Origin: Clostridioides difficile_A
GTDB taxonomy: Bacteria; Bacillota; Clostridia; Peptostreptococcales; Peptostreptococcaceae
Assembly: GCA_945909635.1 (NCBI GenBank)
Contig: OX246690.1
Coordinates: forward strand, 1,240,001-1,304,000
Reading direction: 5' to 3'
Length of the DNA stretch: 64,000 nucleotides
Numbering within the stretch: position 1 is the stretch's first letter; every line of letters begins with the position of its first letter. Below are positions 52,858-62,249 of the stretch, piece after piece. The translations under genes were made by a program, and so were the position numbers. The notes beneath the pieces were generated by a model. That model was given only the letters and a program-made list of their open reading frames with translations, had not been told where the DNA came from and did no database searches.

Positions 52858-53793
52858 TTAATCCCTTAAATTTTTTCCTGTTAGATTTAAAAACACGTCT
52901 TCTAGACTAGGTTCTTCATAAGATATTCTTGTTATTTTTGAATTGTTTTTGTCAACAACAGATAACACATCTGTAAGCTGTAATTTTTTGTCTATATCTA
53001 ATTCTAATAATGAATTATTTTCTAAGATAGATATAACACCGTTAGTATTTTTTAAATCAAATATAAGTTGAGCATTTATATTTTTTATTTCCATAATTAA
53101 TTTTGTATTTGTAGATACTAATGATTTTAAATAATCATTATCTCCAAAAGCAATCTCTTTACCTTCATCCATAATAAAAATCTTAGAACAAAGATGCTCA
53201 ACTTCTTCCATGTAATGAGAAGTATATATTACTGTAGTTTTTTGTTTTTCAGATATATTTTTTATAAAATTGAAAATATGATTTCTCGATTGAGGGTCAA
53301 CACCTACAGTTGGTTCATCCAATATTAATATTTTAGGATGATTTAAAAGTGCTATTCCAATGTTTAATCTCCTCTGCATACCACCAGATAATTTTTTGAC
53401 TTTTTTCTTTTTAACATCAGTAAGTCCTGTGACTTCTAAGGCTTCAGTTATTCTCTCTTGAAGCAATTTTCCCTTTAATCCATAGTAAGCCCCAAAGTAC
53501 TCTAAGTTATCAAAAGGAGTAAGGGTTTCTATAAGTGCTAATTCTTGTGGAACTAATCCTATTATAGACTTTGCTTTTATATAATCTTTTGACAAATCTA
53601 AACCATTGATTTGGATGTTGCCACTATTTGGTAACATAAGATTTGTAATTATATTTATAAGTGTAGATTTACCAGCCCCATTTGGTCCAATAAGTCCAAA
53701 TATCTCTCCTTCTTTAACAGAAAAGCTGATATTATCAAGTGCTAATTTATCATTAAATCTTTTTGTTATATTATTTACTCTGACTATATCCAT
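52858..53793 (-). CDS. ABC transporter ATP-binding protein
   Basis: 311 aa from ATG 53793 with GGGAGGG upstream. Walker A GPNGAGKST, Q-loop VPQELALIETLTPFDN, signature LSGGMQRRLNIGIAL, Walker B ILILDEPTVGVDP, and H-loop YTSHYMEE are all present. The C-terminal extension (about 230-311) is typical of drug-export ATPases. First gene of the exporter operon, preceded by palindromic operators. Confidence 0.94.
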   Translation of the reverse strand: MDIVRVNNITKRFNDKLALDNISFSVKEGEIFGLIGPNGAGKSTLINIITNLMLPNSGNIQINGLDLSKDYIKAKSIIGLVPQELALIETLTPFDNLEYFGAYYGLKGKLLQERITEALEVTGLTDVKKKKVKKLSGGMQRRLNIGIALLNHPKILILDEPTVGVDPQSRNHIFNFIKNISEKQKTTVIYTSHYMEEVEHLCSKIFIMDEGKEIAFGDNDYLKSLVSTNTKLIMEIKNINAQLIFDLKNTNGVISILENNSLLELDIDKKLQLTDVLSVVDKNNSKITRISYEEPSLEDVFLNLTGKNLRD

Positions 53794-53849
53794 AATAATC
53801 CCTCCCAAAATAATTTTGTATAAGTTAAAAATCTATAATACTATAATAA

Positions 53850-53870
53850 AGAATTATGAATCATAATTCT
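53850..53870. promoter_or_regulatory. Palindrome upstream of ABC exporter
   Basis: Perfect inverted repeat with 10-bp arms (AGAATTATGA / TCATAATTCT) around one central base. It overlaps the likely -35/-10 region of the exporter promoter on the minus strand. Confidence 0.6.
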
Positions 53871-53878
53871 ATTACTAT

Positions 53879-53909
53879 AAGTCACTAAAAAAAGTGACTT
53901 AAGTCACTT
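53879..53909. promoter_or_regulatory. Triple half-site operator upstream of ABC exporter
   Basis: AAGTCACT (53879-53886), then after 5 nt the perfect 18-bp palindrome AAGTGACTTAAGTCACTT (53892-53909). Three related half-sites suggest cooperative binding, most likely by the adjacent LuxR-type response regulator. Confidence 0.65.
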
Positions 53910-53981
53910 TATATTTTTATTTATTATAAATGAGTTTGTGAGTAAGAAATTTTTTAGGGTATAGATTTCTTACCTATATAT

Positions 53982-54626
53982 TTATATTACAATTTTATTC
54001 TTGAAGGCAAATATAACTAGTTGAGTCCTATCACGAAGTTCTAATTTACCTAAGATATTAGTAATATTATTCTTTATTGTACCTTCAGATAAGAATAATT
54101 CTTGGCTGATTTCTTTGTTGTTAAGTCCATTTGCGATTAATCTAATTATGGATATTTCTTTTTGTGTTAAATTATACATATCAGAAATATGTTCTTGTTC
54201 TATAGTTTTTTCAGGTGACATAATTTTTTCAGCTACACTTTTATCAAGTACAATATTGCCAAAAAACGAGGAACGAATCCCTTCATGTAATACTTCATCC
54301 GAGCTATCCTTTAAAAGATATCCTGAAGCTCCAAATTTCATAGCATCTTTTATGTACTCATCATCATTAAAGGTTGTCAAAATTAATAATGCTATAGAGC
54401 TATCATATTCTTTTATAAGTCTTGTGCCTAGAACTCCATCACAAACCTTCATTCGAATATCCATAAGAACCATGTCTACATCATTTGTTTTACAAAACTC
54501 TAATGCTTCATATCCATTTGAAGCATCTCCTACAATTTCTAAATCGTCATAAGATGATAAAATAATCTTAAGACCTTTTCTAATTAATTTTTCATCATCT
54601 ACTATAAGAACTTTGATTTTATTCAA
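53982..54626 (-). CDS. NarL/LuxR-family response regulator
   Basis: 214 aa from TTG 54626, which has GGGGGTG upstream and overlaps the kinase gene by 8 bp. The receiver has KVLIVDDEKLIRKGL, phospho-acceptor Asp in VLMDIRM, and LILTTFNDDEY. The LuxR-type HTH is LTQKEISIIRLIANGLNNKEISQELFLSEGTIKNNITNILGKL. It probably controls the ABC exporter operon that follows 190 bp downstream, via the palindromic sites there. Upstream in-frame starts lie inside the kinase gene and lack a ribosome site. Confidence 0.93.
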   Translation of the reverse strand: MNKIKVLIVDDEKLIRKGLKIILSSYDDLEIVGDASNGYEALEFCKTNDVDMVLMDIRMKVCDGVLGTRLIKEYDSSIALLILTTFNDDEYIKDAMKFGASGYLLKDSSDEVLHEGIRSSFFGNIVLDKSVAEKIMSPEKTIEQEHISDMYNLTQKEISIIRLIANGLNNKEISQELFLSEGTIKNNITNILGKLELRDRTQLVIFAFKNKIVI

Positions 54627-55779
54627 AAAAATCACCCCCTGAAAATTTAGGAAAAGACGCTCTAATTGTGAACCCAGTGTTAGAATTATCAAATTCAACT
54701 TTGCCATTTAATTCATATATTCTTTCACTAATACTGCTAAGTCCATTTCCTTTTTTTATATTGTTACACCCTAGACCATTATCACTTATAGTAATTATAA
54801 GATTTGAAGTATTAAATGTTATAAAGATTCTGATTTCAGTTGCTTTTCCATGTCTTGATGCGTTGGAAAGCGATTCCTGAACAAGTCTATATAAAGTGAT
54901 AGATTGATTTCTAGATAGGTTCCAAGTATTTTTTGATATAGTTAATCTGACATTGATATTTGTAAGCTTAATAAAGCTTTCAACCAGTTCTTTGATTTTA
55001 ATTAAATTTTGGTAATTTTCATATTCAACAGGTTTTAGTTCAGATATAGCTTTTCTTACATCTTGAAAACTTTCAGTTACAAATTCTCTAAGTTCATGTA
55101 CTAAATCAGAAATGAGAGGTTTGTCTTTTAAGAGTTTTTCTATAGCATTTAATTGGATTATCGTTGTAGAAAGAGAATGTCCAACACTATCATGTATTTC
55201 TCTAGATATACGGTTTCTTTCTTTCAAAATTGCTAATTCCTCTATAGAACTTGCATAAATCTCTAAATCAGCATTAGCTTTTTTTAGTTCATCTTTAGAA
55301 ACTCTGAGTTTATCATAAAGACTTTGATTGTATAATTTAGATAAATTCTCGTTTTCTAGATACATAGAAAGTAGAGTTATAATTAGTAATATGGAACTTG
55401 ATTCTAGTGCTAAATATAAATTTTTATCTAAACCAATAATAAAAGAAGATATTATAACTAAAGAGAATAATATGTATTTATATTTTTTCTTTATTAAAAA
55501 TGAGGCATCCAAAATTAAAGAAACAAAGTAAAGTGAATTAAAAGTATTTGTATGTGAACATAATATAAAAATTAAAATAAGCTCTAAAAAATAAGAAATA
55601 AGTATAAATTTATTCTCATTTGATAAAGAAAAAAATCTAACTTGATTATTTATTATTAGAAACAATATAATCATTGTTATAACTGGATACAATGTATTTT
55701 CAGAATTACTCAAACAACTTACAAGTAATATAGATAGAGATAAATATCGTATAAAAATAAATAATTTTTTTCTGTTCAT
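54619..55779 (-). CDS. Sensor histidine kinase (HisKA_3 / DesK-LiaS type)
   Basis: 386 aa from ATG 55779 (MNRKKLFIF), GGAGG 10 nt upstream. The N-terminal 150 residues form about five or six membrane helices with almost no extracellular domain, so it likely senses the membrane or a lipid-soluble signal. The phospho-acceptor His is in ISREIHDSVGHSLS, and the HATPase_c has SLSNASRHGKA and TISDNGLGCNN. Paired with the response regulator downstream. Confidence 0.93.
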   Translation of the reverse strand: MNRKKLFIFIRYLSLSILLVSCLSNSENTLYPVITMIILFLIINNQVRFFSLSNENKFILISYFLELILIFILCSHTNTFNSLYFVSLILDASFLIKKKYKYILFSLVIISSFIIGLDKNLYLALESSSILLIITLLSMYLENENLSKLYNQSLYDKLRVSKDELKKANADLEIYASSIEELAILKERNRISREIHDSVGHSLSTTIIQLNAIEKLLKDKPLISDLVHELREFVTESFQDVRKAISELKPVEYENYQNLIKIKELVESFIKLTNINVRLTISKNTWNLSRNQSITLYRLVQESLSNASRHGKATEIRIFITFNTSNLIITISDNGLGCNNIKKGNGLSSISERIYELNGKVEFDNSNTGFTIRASFPKFSGGDFFE

Positions 55780-55822
55780 TAAAGACATTCCTCCATAAAA
55801 ATAAACTTTCCTTATGAAAACT

Positions 55823-55851
55823 AGCATAATATCATAAAAGAATAAAGTCAA
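55823..55851 (-). promoter_or_regulatory. Promoter of histidine kinase-response regulator operon
   Basis: TTGACT (55851-55846), 17 nt, TATGCT (55828-55823) on the minus strand. Confidence 0.7.
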
Positions 55852-55963
55852 TAGAAGTATTTATTAATGTTAATGGAAATAAAATCAATCTCGAAAGATT
55901 GAATAGTTAAATTGTATACTGACAATAATTTAAAAGTAAAAATTTAATGTGTTGGAGTGAATA

Positions 55964-56308
55964 ATGAATAATAAAGAAAAAGGTGATTTTGGAGAAGAAA
56001 TAGCAGTTAATTATTTGCTATCAAAAGGAGCAAAGATATTAGAAAAAAACTACAGATTGAAGACAGGAGAGGTCGATATAATTGCAAATATGGGTAATGA
56101 GATTGTATTTGTGGAGGTGAAATCAAGGTCCAATATAAAGTATGGATATCCTTGCGAATCTGTAGGTTTCAAAAAGAGAAAAAAGATAATTGAGGTTGCA
56201 AAGTACTATATTATGAAAAAAAATTTACATAATACTCCAATAAGGTTTGATATTATAGAGGTCTATTTATTGGAAAAGAGAGTAAATCATATAATGAATG
56301 CTTTTTAA
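55964..56308 (+). CDS. yraN: YraN family endonuclease-like protein (UPF0102)
   Basis: 114 aa. Small PD-(D/E)xK nuclease fold: KGDFGEEIAVNYLLSKGAKILEKNYRLKTGEVDIIANMGNEIVFVEVKSR. Commonly linked with comM and dprA; activity unproven. TTGGAGTG before the ATG. It begins a plus-strand cluster on DNA uptake and topology. Confidence 0.9.
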   Translation: MNNKEKGDFGEEIAVNYLLSKGAKILEKNYRLKTGEVDIIANMGNEIVFVEVKSRSNIKYGYPCESVGFKKRKKIIEVAKYYIMKKNLHNTPIRFDIIEVYLLEKRVNHIMNAF

Positions 56309-56338
56309 AAAATATAAAGTTTTTTGAAAGGATTAAAA

Positions 56339-57943
56339 ATGTTAAGTATTATTAATTCAAGTAATTTAGTAGGAATAGATAGTTTTTTGGTAAAGGTTGA
56401 AGTTGATATAAGTAATGGTATACCTAGTTTTAATATTGTTGGTCTGCCAAGTAAAGAAATTAAAGAGGCAAGAGAAAGAGTAAAATCAGCAATTCTTAAT
56501 AGTGGATATAAATTTCCAAATACAAGAATAGTTGTAAATTTATCCCCAGCAGATATAAAAAAAGAAGGAGCTTTTTTAGATTTATCTATAAGTATAGGTC
56601 TTTTAAGAGGATTAATAAAAAAAGACGAAAATTACATAAAAGAAAGTATGTTTATAGGAGAGTTGTCATTAGATGGAAAAATAAGAAAAGTAAGAGGTAT
56701 ATTGCCTATTATTATAGGGGCAAAAAATCAAAATATAAAACGTATCTTTATACCAATTGAGAATACAAGAGAAAGTTTATTTATAGATGAAATTGATATA
56801 ATACCTGTTAAAAGTTTAAATGAATGTATTGAATTTTTAAATGAAGAAATAAAAGTCGATAAAGAAGGGATAATGTCTTTTTTGAATGAGGAATTAGAAA
56901 GATATAATGAAGGATTAGAAAAATATAACACCTATAAAGATTATAAGCATGCAAAGTTCCATAGTATAAAAGAGAATAAATATGATGAAGATTTTAAAGA
57001 TGTAAGAGGAAACTACTTTGTAAAGAGAAGTGCAGAAATTGCAGCAGCTGGTAATCATAATATATTTATGATTGGACCTCCAGGTTCAGGAAAAACTATG
57101 ATTGCAAAAAGGATAAGGACAATCTTACCAGATATAAGTATAGAAGAAATGATAGAAGTAAGTAAAGTCTATAGCATATTAGGAATGATAGATGAAACTA
57201 AAGGAATAATTGATAATAGACCTTTTAGGGCACCTCATCACACAACTACAAAGCAATCCTTAATTGGTGGTGGAATAGATGCAAGGCCTGGAGAAGTTGC
57301 TTTAGCACATAGAGGGATATTATTTTTAGACGAAATAGCTGAATTTGATAGAAAAATACTTGAGACTTTAAGGCAACCCATAGAAGATGGCTATGTAAAT
57401 ATATCTAGAGTGAAATATAGTACAAAGTATCCTTGTAGGGTATTATTAATTGCAGCTATGAATCCATGTCCTTGTGGTTATTATATGTCAGACATAGAAT
57501 GTAGATGTAGGAGCAATGAAATTGATAAATACATAAATAAAATATCAGGTCCATTATTAGATAGGTTTGATATTTTCGTAGAAGTTAACTCTATAAAATA
57601 TGTTGATTTTAATTCTTCAAAACAAGAAGAAAGTTCTCAAAAAATAAAGAGAAGAGTAGAAAATGCTAGAAAAATACAAATAAATAGATTTAAGAAAGAT
57701 AATATAAAAAATAATAGTGAAATTAAAGCTTCTAATTTATTAAAATATTGTAAATTGGAAAAAGAAGCTTCAAAAACAGCTGAGACAATATTTAATAAAT
57801 ATAATCTCAGTAGTAGAAGTTATACAAAACTTTTAAAAATGGCAAGAACAATAGCGGATTTGGAAGAGATGGAAACAATAAATTCGCAATGTATTATAGA
57901 AGCTTTTTCATTTAGAAAGGCTTATTATAGTTATTTTAAATAA
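56339..57943 (+). CDS. comM: YifB/ComM family Mg-chelatase-like AAA ATPase
   Basis: 534 aa from ATG 56339; the TTG at 56324 overlaps the AAAGGA site. N-terminal ChlI-type domain (GIDSFLVKVEVDISNGIPSFNIVGLP), then Walker A GPPGSGKTMIAKR and Walker B ILFLDEIAEF, sensor and C-terminal lid. ComM is a branch-migration helicase helping integrate transformed DNA. Directly upstream of dprA, so the two are likely co-expressed. Confidence 0.92.
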   Translation: MLSIINSSNLVGIDSFLVKVEVDISNGIPSFNIVGLPSKEIKEARERVKSAILNSGYKFPNTRIVVNLSPADIKKEGAFLDLSISIGLLRGLIKKDENYIKESMFIGELSLDGKIRKVRGILPIIIGAKNQNIKRIFIPIENTRESLFIDEIDIIPVKSLNECIEFLNEEIKVDKEGIMSFLNEELERYNEGLEKYNTYKDYKHAKFHSIKENKYDEDFKDVRGNYFVKRSAEIAAAGNHNIFMIGPPGSGKTMIAKRIRTILPDISIEEMIEVSKVYSILGMIDETKGIIDNRPFRAPHHTTTKQSLIGGGIDARPGEVALAHRGILFLDEIAEFDRKILETLRQPIEDGYVNISRVKYSTKYPCRVLLIAAMNPCPCGYYMSDIECRCRSNEIDKYINKISGPLLDRFDIFVEVNSIKYVDFNSSKQEESSQKIKRRVENARKIQINRFKKDNIKNNSEIKASNLLKYCKLEKEASKTAETIFNKYNLSSRSYTKLLKMARTIADLEEMETINSQCIIEAFSFRKAYYSYFK

Positions 57944-57961
57944 GTTTTTGAGGTGGATTTT

Positions 57962-59062
57962 ATGGAAAAAAGAGATATCTATTTATGGTTAAAATCAATT
58001 AGTGGAATAACAACAAAAACAATTGAAATAATAGAAAATGAAGTAGTAAATATTGAAGATATATTTGATTTTTCTGAAAAAGAAATATATAATTTAAAAA
58101 ATATAAGCTTGAATATTAGAAAAAATATAGTAAAATATAGAGGTCACGCTTATTTAGAAAATATAAAAGAACTTCTTTATAAAAAAACAATTAAATATAT
58201 TTGTCAATATGATAAAGAATATCCTGAGAAATTAAAAAATATATACAATGCTCCAAAATTATTATTTTATAAAGGTGATATAGGTCTAGTTAATGATAAT
58301 TTTAATATAGCTATGGTAGGTTCAAGAAAACCTACAGCTTATGGAATTAGTTGTGCAAAAACAATTAGTTGTCAACTATCCCAGTATGGGGTTAATATAG
58401 TAAGTGGATTAGCTATAGGAATAGATGCATACTCACATATAGGTTGTATGAATGGAAAATCTAAAACTATAGCAGTGCTTGGCTCAGGAGTAGACAATCC
58501 TCTTCCAAAACAAAATTTATATTTATCAAATAAAATATTAGAAAATGGGGGATTATTATTATCAGAGTATAATATTAACTCAACAGTAGCACCGTATCAT
58601 TTTTCTAATAGGAATAGAATTATTAGCGGATTAAGTGATGGAGTAGTGGTTGTAGAAGCAGCAATGAGAAGTGGTGCATTAATCACAGTGGATTTTGCTC
58701 TTGAACATGGAAAAAATGTTTTCGCAATACCTGGTAATATAAATTCTCAAATGAGTAGAGGTTGTCATAAAATTATAAAAGAAGGTGCAAAATTAATTGA
58801 AAATATAGATGATATTTTGAATGAATATAACATATTTAATATTATTGATAAAAAAATAAATCAAAAATATGATAATATAAGTTTAAATGCCAAGTCTAAG
58901 CAAATAATTGAGGCTATAAAAAGAGAAGGAAACTTGCATATAGATAGTATTTGTGATTATACTGGTATAGAAATAAAGTATGTAAATTCAATAATCAATG
59001 AATTAGTACTAAATGAGTTAGTAGTAGAAATGAATAATAAAACGTACAGTTTGAATGTATAA
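57962..59062 (+). CDS. dprA: DNA-processing protein DprA
   Basis: 366 aa from ATG 57962 with GAGGTGG upstream. Binds incoming ssDNA and loads RecA. A SAM-like N-terminal domain precedes the Rossmann core: AMVGSRKPTAYG, SGLAIGIDAYSHIGCM, AVLGSGVDNPLP and EAAMRSGALITVDFALEHG, then a C-terminal winged helix. Natural competence is not established for this organism, so it may serve recombination in general. Confidence 0.94.
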   Translation: MEKRDIYLWLKSISGITTKTIEIIENEVVNIEDIFDFSEKEIYNLKNISLNIRKNIVKYRGHAYLENIKELLYKKTIKYICQYDKEYPEKLKNIYNAPKLLFYKGDIGLVNDNFNIAMVGSRKPTAYGISCAKTISCQLSQYGVNIVSGLAIGIDAYSHIGCMNGKSKTIAVLGSGVDNPLPKQNLYLSNKILENGGLLLSEYNINSTVAPYHFSNRNRIISGLSDGVVVVEAAMRSGALITVDFALEHGKNVFAIPGNINSQMSRGCHKIIKEGAKLIENIDDILNEYNIFNIIDKKINQKYDNISLNAKSKQIIEAIKREGNLHIDSICDYTGIEIKYVNSIINELVLNELVVEMNNKTYSLNV

Positions 59063-59094
59063 ATTAAGATTAGGTAGTGGGGGTGTGTGGTTTT

Positions 59095-61182
59095 ATGGCC
59101 AAAACATTAGTCATCGTAGAATCGCCTGCAAAAGCTAAGACCATAGAAAAATTTTTAGGAAAAAGTCATTACACAGTGAAAGCATCAGTTGGTCATGTCA
59201 GAGATTTGCCTAAAAGTAAATTAGGTGTAGATATAGAAAATAATTTTGAACCTCAATATATAAACATAAGAGGTAAAGGCGATGTAATAAAAGAATTAAA
59301 AAAAGAAGCTAAGAAGTCTAAACAAGTCTATCTAGCAACTGACCCTGATAGAGAGGGCGAAGCTATATCATGGCATTTAGCTCATATACTAAATTTAGAT
59401 GAATCTGAAGATTGTAGAATAGAGTTTAATGAAATAACTAAGGATGCAATTAAAAAAGCAATTAAGCATCCTAGAAATATTGATATAAACTTAGTTGATG
59501 CACAACAAGCAAGAAGAGTATTAGACAGACTTCTAGGTTATCAGATAAGCCCTATATTGTGGCAAAAGGTTAGAAAAGGTCTTAGTGCAGGTAGAGTGCA
59601 ATCTGTTACAACAAAATTAATTTGTGATAGAGAAAAAGAAATAAAAGCATTTATTCCAAAAGAATATTGGACAATAGATGTTGAAGCAAAGACAGCAAAA
59701 GACAAAGATATAACTTTAAAATTTTATGGTAAGAATGATGAAAAAATTGAATTAGAAAATGAAGAAGCTGTAAATGAAATATTAAAAGAAATGGAAGGAA
59801 AAGATTTAAAAGTTGAGAAGATAGAATCTAAATCAAGACGTAAATCAGCTCCAAAACCATTTACAACAAGTATGCTTCAACAAGAAGGGGCAAATAAGCT
59901 ATTTTTCACTACTAAAAAGACAATGATGATAGCACAAGAATTATATGAAGGTATAGACATAGAAGGTGAAGGTACTGTTGGTCTTATATCTTATATAAGA
60001 ACTGACTCTAAGAGAATATCTGATGAGGCAAGAGAAAAGGCTGAAGGTTATATAGTAAGTAATTTAGGAGAAAATTACTATAAAAATAATAGTGATAAAA
60101 AAGAAAAAAAAGATACTAAAAAAGTCCAAGATGCACATGAGGCAATAAGACCAACTTCTGTTGACAGAACACCAGATAGTATAAAAGCTTCACTGAGCAA
60201 AGACCAGTACAAGTTATATAATTTAATTTGGAGAAGATTTGTGGCTAGTCAAATGGAGGATTCAGTATTCGATATATTAAATGTAGAATGTAAAATAGGA
60301 GACCTTGTGTTTAAAGCAACTGGTTCAAAAATGAAGTTTGATGGTTATACTAAAGTATACAATTTTTCAGAAAGAGAAGATAAAATTTTACCAAGTATAG
60401 ACAAGGGAGATATATTAAATATAGAAAATATATTACCAGACCAACACTTTACACAACCACCAGCAAGATATACAGAGGCTAGTCTAGTAAAAACACTAGA
60501 GGAACTAGGTATAGGTAGACCAAGTACGTATGCTCCAACAATAGCTACTATATTAAATAGAGAATATGTTGAAAAGCAAGGAACAAGCCTATGTCCAACA
60601 GAACTTGGAATAATAGTTACTGATATTTTAGAAAATAATTTTCATAAATTTATAGATGTAGATTTTACTGCTGATATGGAAAGTAAACTTGATGTTATAG
60701 AAGAAGGGAATACAGATTGGAAAGAGATTGTATCTGAATCGTATGCTCCACTTAAAGAAGCTATAGAAGAAGCACTTGAAAATATAGAAAAAATAAATAT
60801 GGATGAAGAAACTGATGAAATATGTGAAAATTGTGGTTCTAATATGGTTATAAAATATGGTAGATTTGGAAAGTTTATGGCTTGTAAAAACTATCCTGAT
60901 TGTAAAACAACTAGACCAATTATGAATAAAATTGGTGTTAAATGTCCAAAATGTGAAGAAGGAGATATTATACTTAGAAAATCCAAAAGAGGTAAAGCTT
61001 TTTATGGATGTTCTAATTATCCAAACTGTGACTTTGTAGCTTGGAATAAGCCAACAGGAGAGTTCTGTGAGAAGTGTGGTTCATATATGGTTGAAAAAGT
61101 GACTAAATCTGAAACAAAAACAGTATGTTCTAATAAAGAATGTAACAAAGAGTCAAAAGAGCATAATGACGGAAAAGAGTGA
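59095..61182 (+). CDS. topA: DNA topoisomerase I
   Basis: 695 aa from ATG 59095 (MAKTLVIVESPAKAKTIEKFLG); an earlier start would lie within the Shine-Dalgarno GGGGGTG. Relaxes negative supercoils. The Toprim domain has ATDPDREGEAISWHL and the active-site Tyr is in GLISYIRTDSKR. Three C-terminal zinc modules: CENCGSNMVIKYGRFGKFMACKNYPDC, CPKCEEGDIILRKS...CSNYPNC, and CEKCGSYMVEKV...CSNKEC. Full length. Confidence 0.97.
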   Translation: MAKTLVIVESPAKAKTIEKFLGKSHYTVKASVGHVRDLPKSKLGVDIENNFEPQYINIRGKGDVIKELKKEAKKSKQVYLATDPDREGEAISWHLAHILNLDESEDCRIEFNEITKDAIKKAIKHPRNIDINLVDAQQARRVLDRLLGYQISPILWQKVRKGLSAGRVQSVTTKLICDREKEIKAFIPKEYWTIDVEAKTAKDKDITLKFYGKNDEKIELENEEAVNEILKEMEGKDLKVEKIESKSRRKSAPKPFTTSMLQQEGANKLFFTTKKTMMIAQELYEGIDIEGEGTVGLISYIRTDSKRISDEAREKAEGYIVSNLGENYYKNNSDKKEKKDTKKVQDAHEAIRPTSVDRTPDSIKASLSKDQYKLYNLIWRRFVASQMEDSVFDILNVECKIGDLVFKATGSKMKFDGYTKVYNFSEREDKILPSIDKGDILNIENILPDQHFTQPPARYTEASLVKTLEELGIGRPSTYAPTIATILNREYVEKQGTSLCPTELGIIVTDILENNFHKFIDVDFTADMESKLDVIEEGNTDWKEIVSESYAPLKEAIEEALENIEKINMDEETDEICENCGSNMVIKYGRFGKFMACKNYPDCKTTRPIMNKIGVKCPKCEEGDIILRKSKRGKAFYGCSNYPNCDFVAWNKPTGEFCEKCGSYMVEKVTKSETKTVCSNKECNKESKEHNDGKE

Positions 61183-61347
61183 AAATTGAAAAAAATCACA
61201 TAATTCTCTTGAAAAAGGTTCCAATCTATGATAATCTTTCAAGTGTAAACAACTAATATAAAAAATAAATTTTCGTTATAAATGAAAATAATATTAGAAA
61301 ATATAAAAGGTTATTAAAAGGCCTAAATTTCATGAGGAGATGATTAA

Positions 61348-62133
61348 ATGGCAAGTGAAGTGTTACAAAAAACAAGGAAAATAAATAAAACATTACAAAC
61401 AAGTGGTGGAAGTAGTGTCTCTTTTGATTTACTGGCCGGAGCATTAGGAGATGTTTTAAATTCTAATGTTTATGTAGTAAGTGCAAAAGGTAAAGTACTA
61501 GGTCTTCATTTAAATGATGCTCAAGACAGTTCAGTTATAGAAGATGAGTATACTAAACAAAAGAAATTTTCAGATGAATATACTCAAAATGTATTAAAGA
61601 TTGATGAGACATTAGAAAATTTAAATGGTGAAAAGATATTAGAAATTTTCCCAGAAGAACATGGAAGATTACAAAAATATACTACAGTAGTACCAATTTT
61701 AGGTAGTGGTCAAAGACTAGGGACATTAGTACTTTCGAGATATTCAGCTTCATTTAATGATGATGATTTAGTAATAGCTGAATATAGTGCAACTGTTGTT
61801 GGTCTAGAAATATTAAGAGCGATAGGCGAAGAATTAGAAGAAGAAATGAGAAAGAAAGCTGTAGTTCAAATGGCAATAGGCACTCTGTCCTACTCCGAAC
61901 TTGAAGCAGTTGAGCATATTTTTGCTGAATTAGATGGTAAAGAAGGTTTACTTGTTGCAAGTAAGATAGCTGATAGAGTTGGTATAACTAGATCAGTAAT
62001 AGTAAATGCACTTAGAAAATTTGAGAGTGCAGGTGTAATAGAATCAAGATCATTAGGTATGAAAGGTACTCATATAAGAATACTTAATGATAAACTTACA
62101 GATGAATTGAAAAAACTAAAAAACAATCAATAA
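61348..62133 (+). CDS. codY: GTP- and branched-chain amino acid-sensing regulator CodY
   Basis: 261 aa. The N-terminal GAF domain binds isoleucine, leucine and valine (SSVSFDLLAGALGDVLNSNVYVVSAKGKVLG); GTP increases DNA binding. The C-terminal winged HTH is KEGLLVASKIADRVGITRSVIVNALRKFESAGVIESRSLGMKGTHIRIL. Global repressor of amino acid uptake, toxin and sporulation genes in this species. Its likely targets here are the two brnQ genes at 41-45 kb. GAGGAGATGA before the ATG and a terminator after. Confidence 0.98.
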   Translation: MASEVLQKTRKINKTLQTSGGSSVSFDLLAGALGDVLNSNVYVVSAKGKVLGLHLNDAQDSSVIEDEYTKQKKFSDEYTQNVLKIDETLENLNGEKILEIFPEEHGRLQKYTTVVPILGSGQRLGTLVLSRYSASFNDDDLVIAEYSATVVGLEILRAIGEELEEEMRKKAVVQMAIGTLSYSELEAVEHIFAELDGKEGLLVASKIADRVGITRSVIVNALRKFESAGVIESRSLGMKGTHIRILNDKLTDELKKLKNNQ

Positions 62134-62158
62134 TCTATATTTTATAGGTTGAGATTAG

Positions 62159-62191
62159 AAAAGGTATCTATTTCAAATAGATACCTTTTTT
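62159..62191 (+). terminator. Intrinsic terminator after codY
   Basis: AAAAGGTATCTATTT (62159-62173) pairs perfectly with AAATAGATACCTTTT (62175-62189); followed by Ts. Inner pairs must open to form the loop. Confidence 0.88.
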
Positions 62192-62249
62192 AGACGAATT
62201 ATTGAAATAATTATAGAGTAAGTATTTTAATCAAAAAAGGAGTGAGGAT

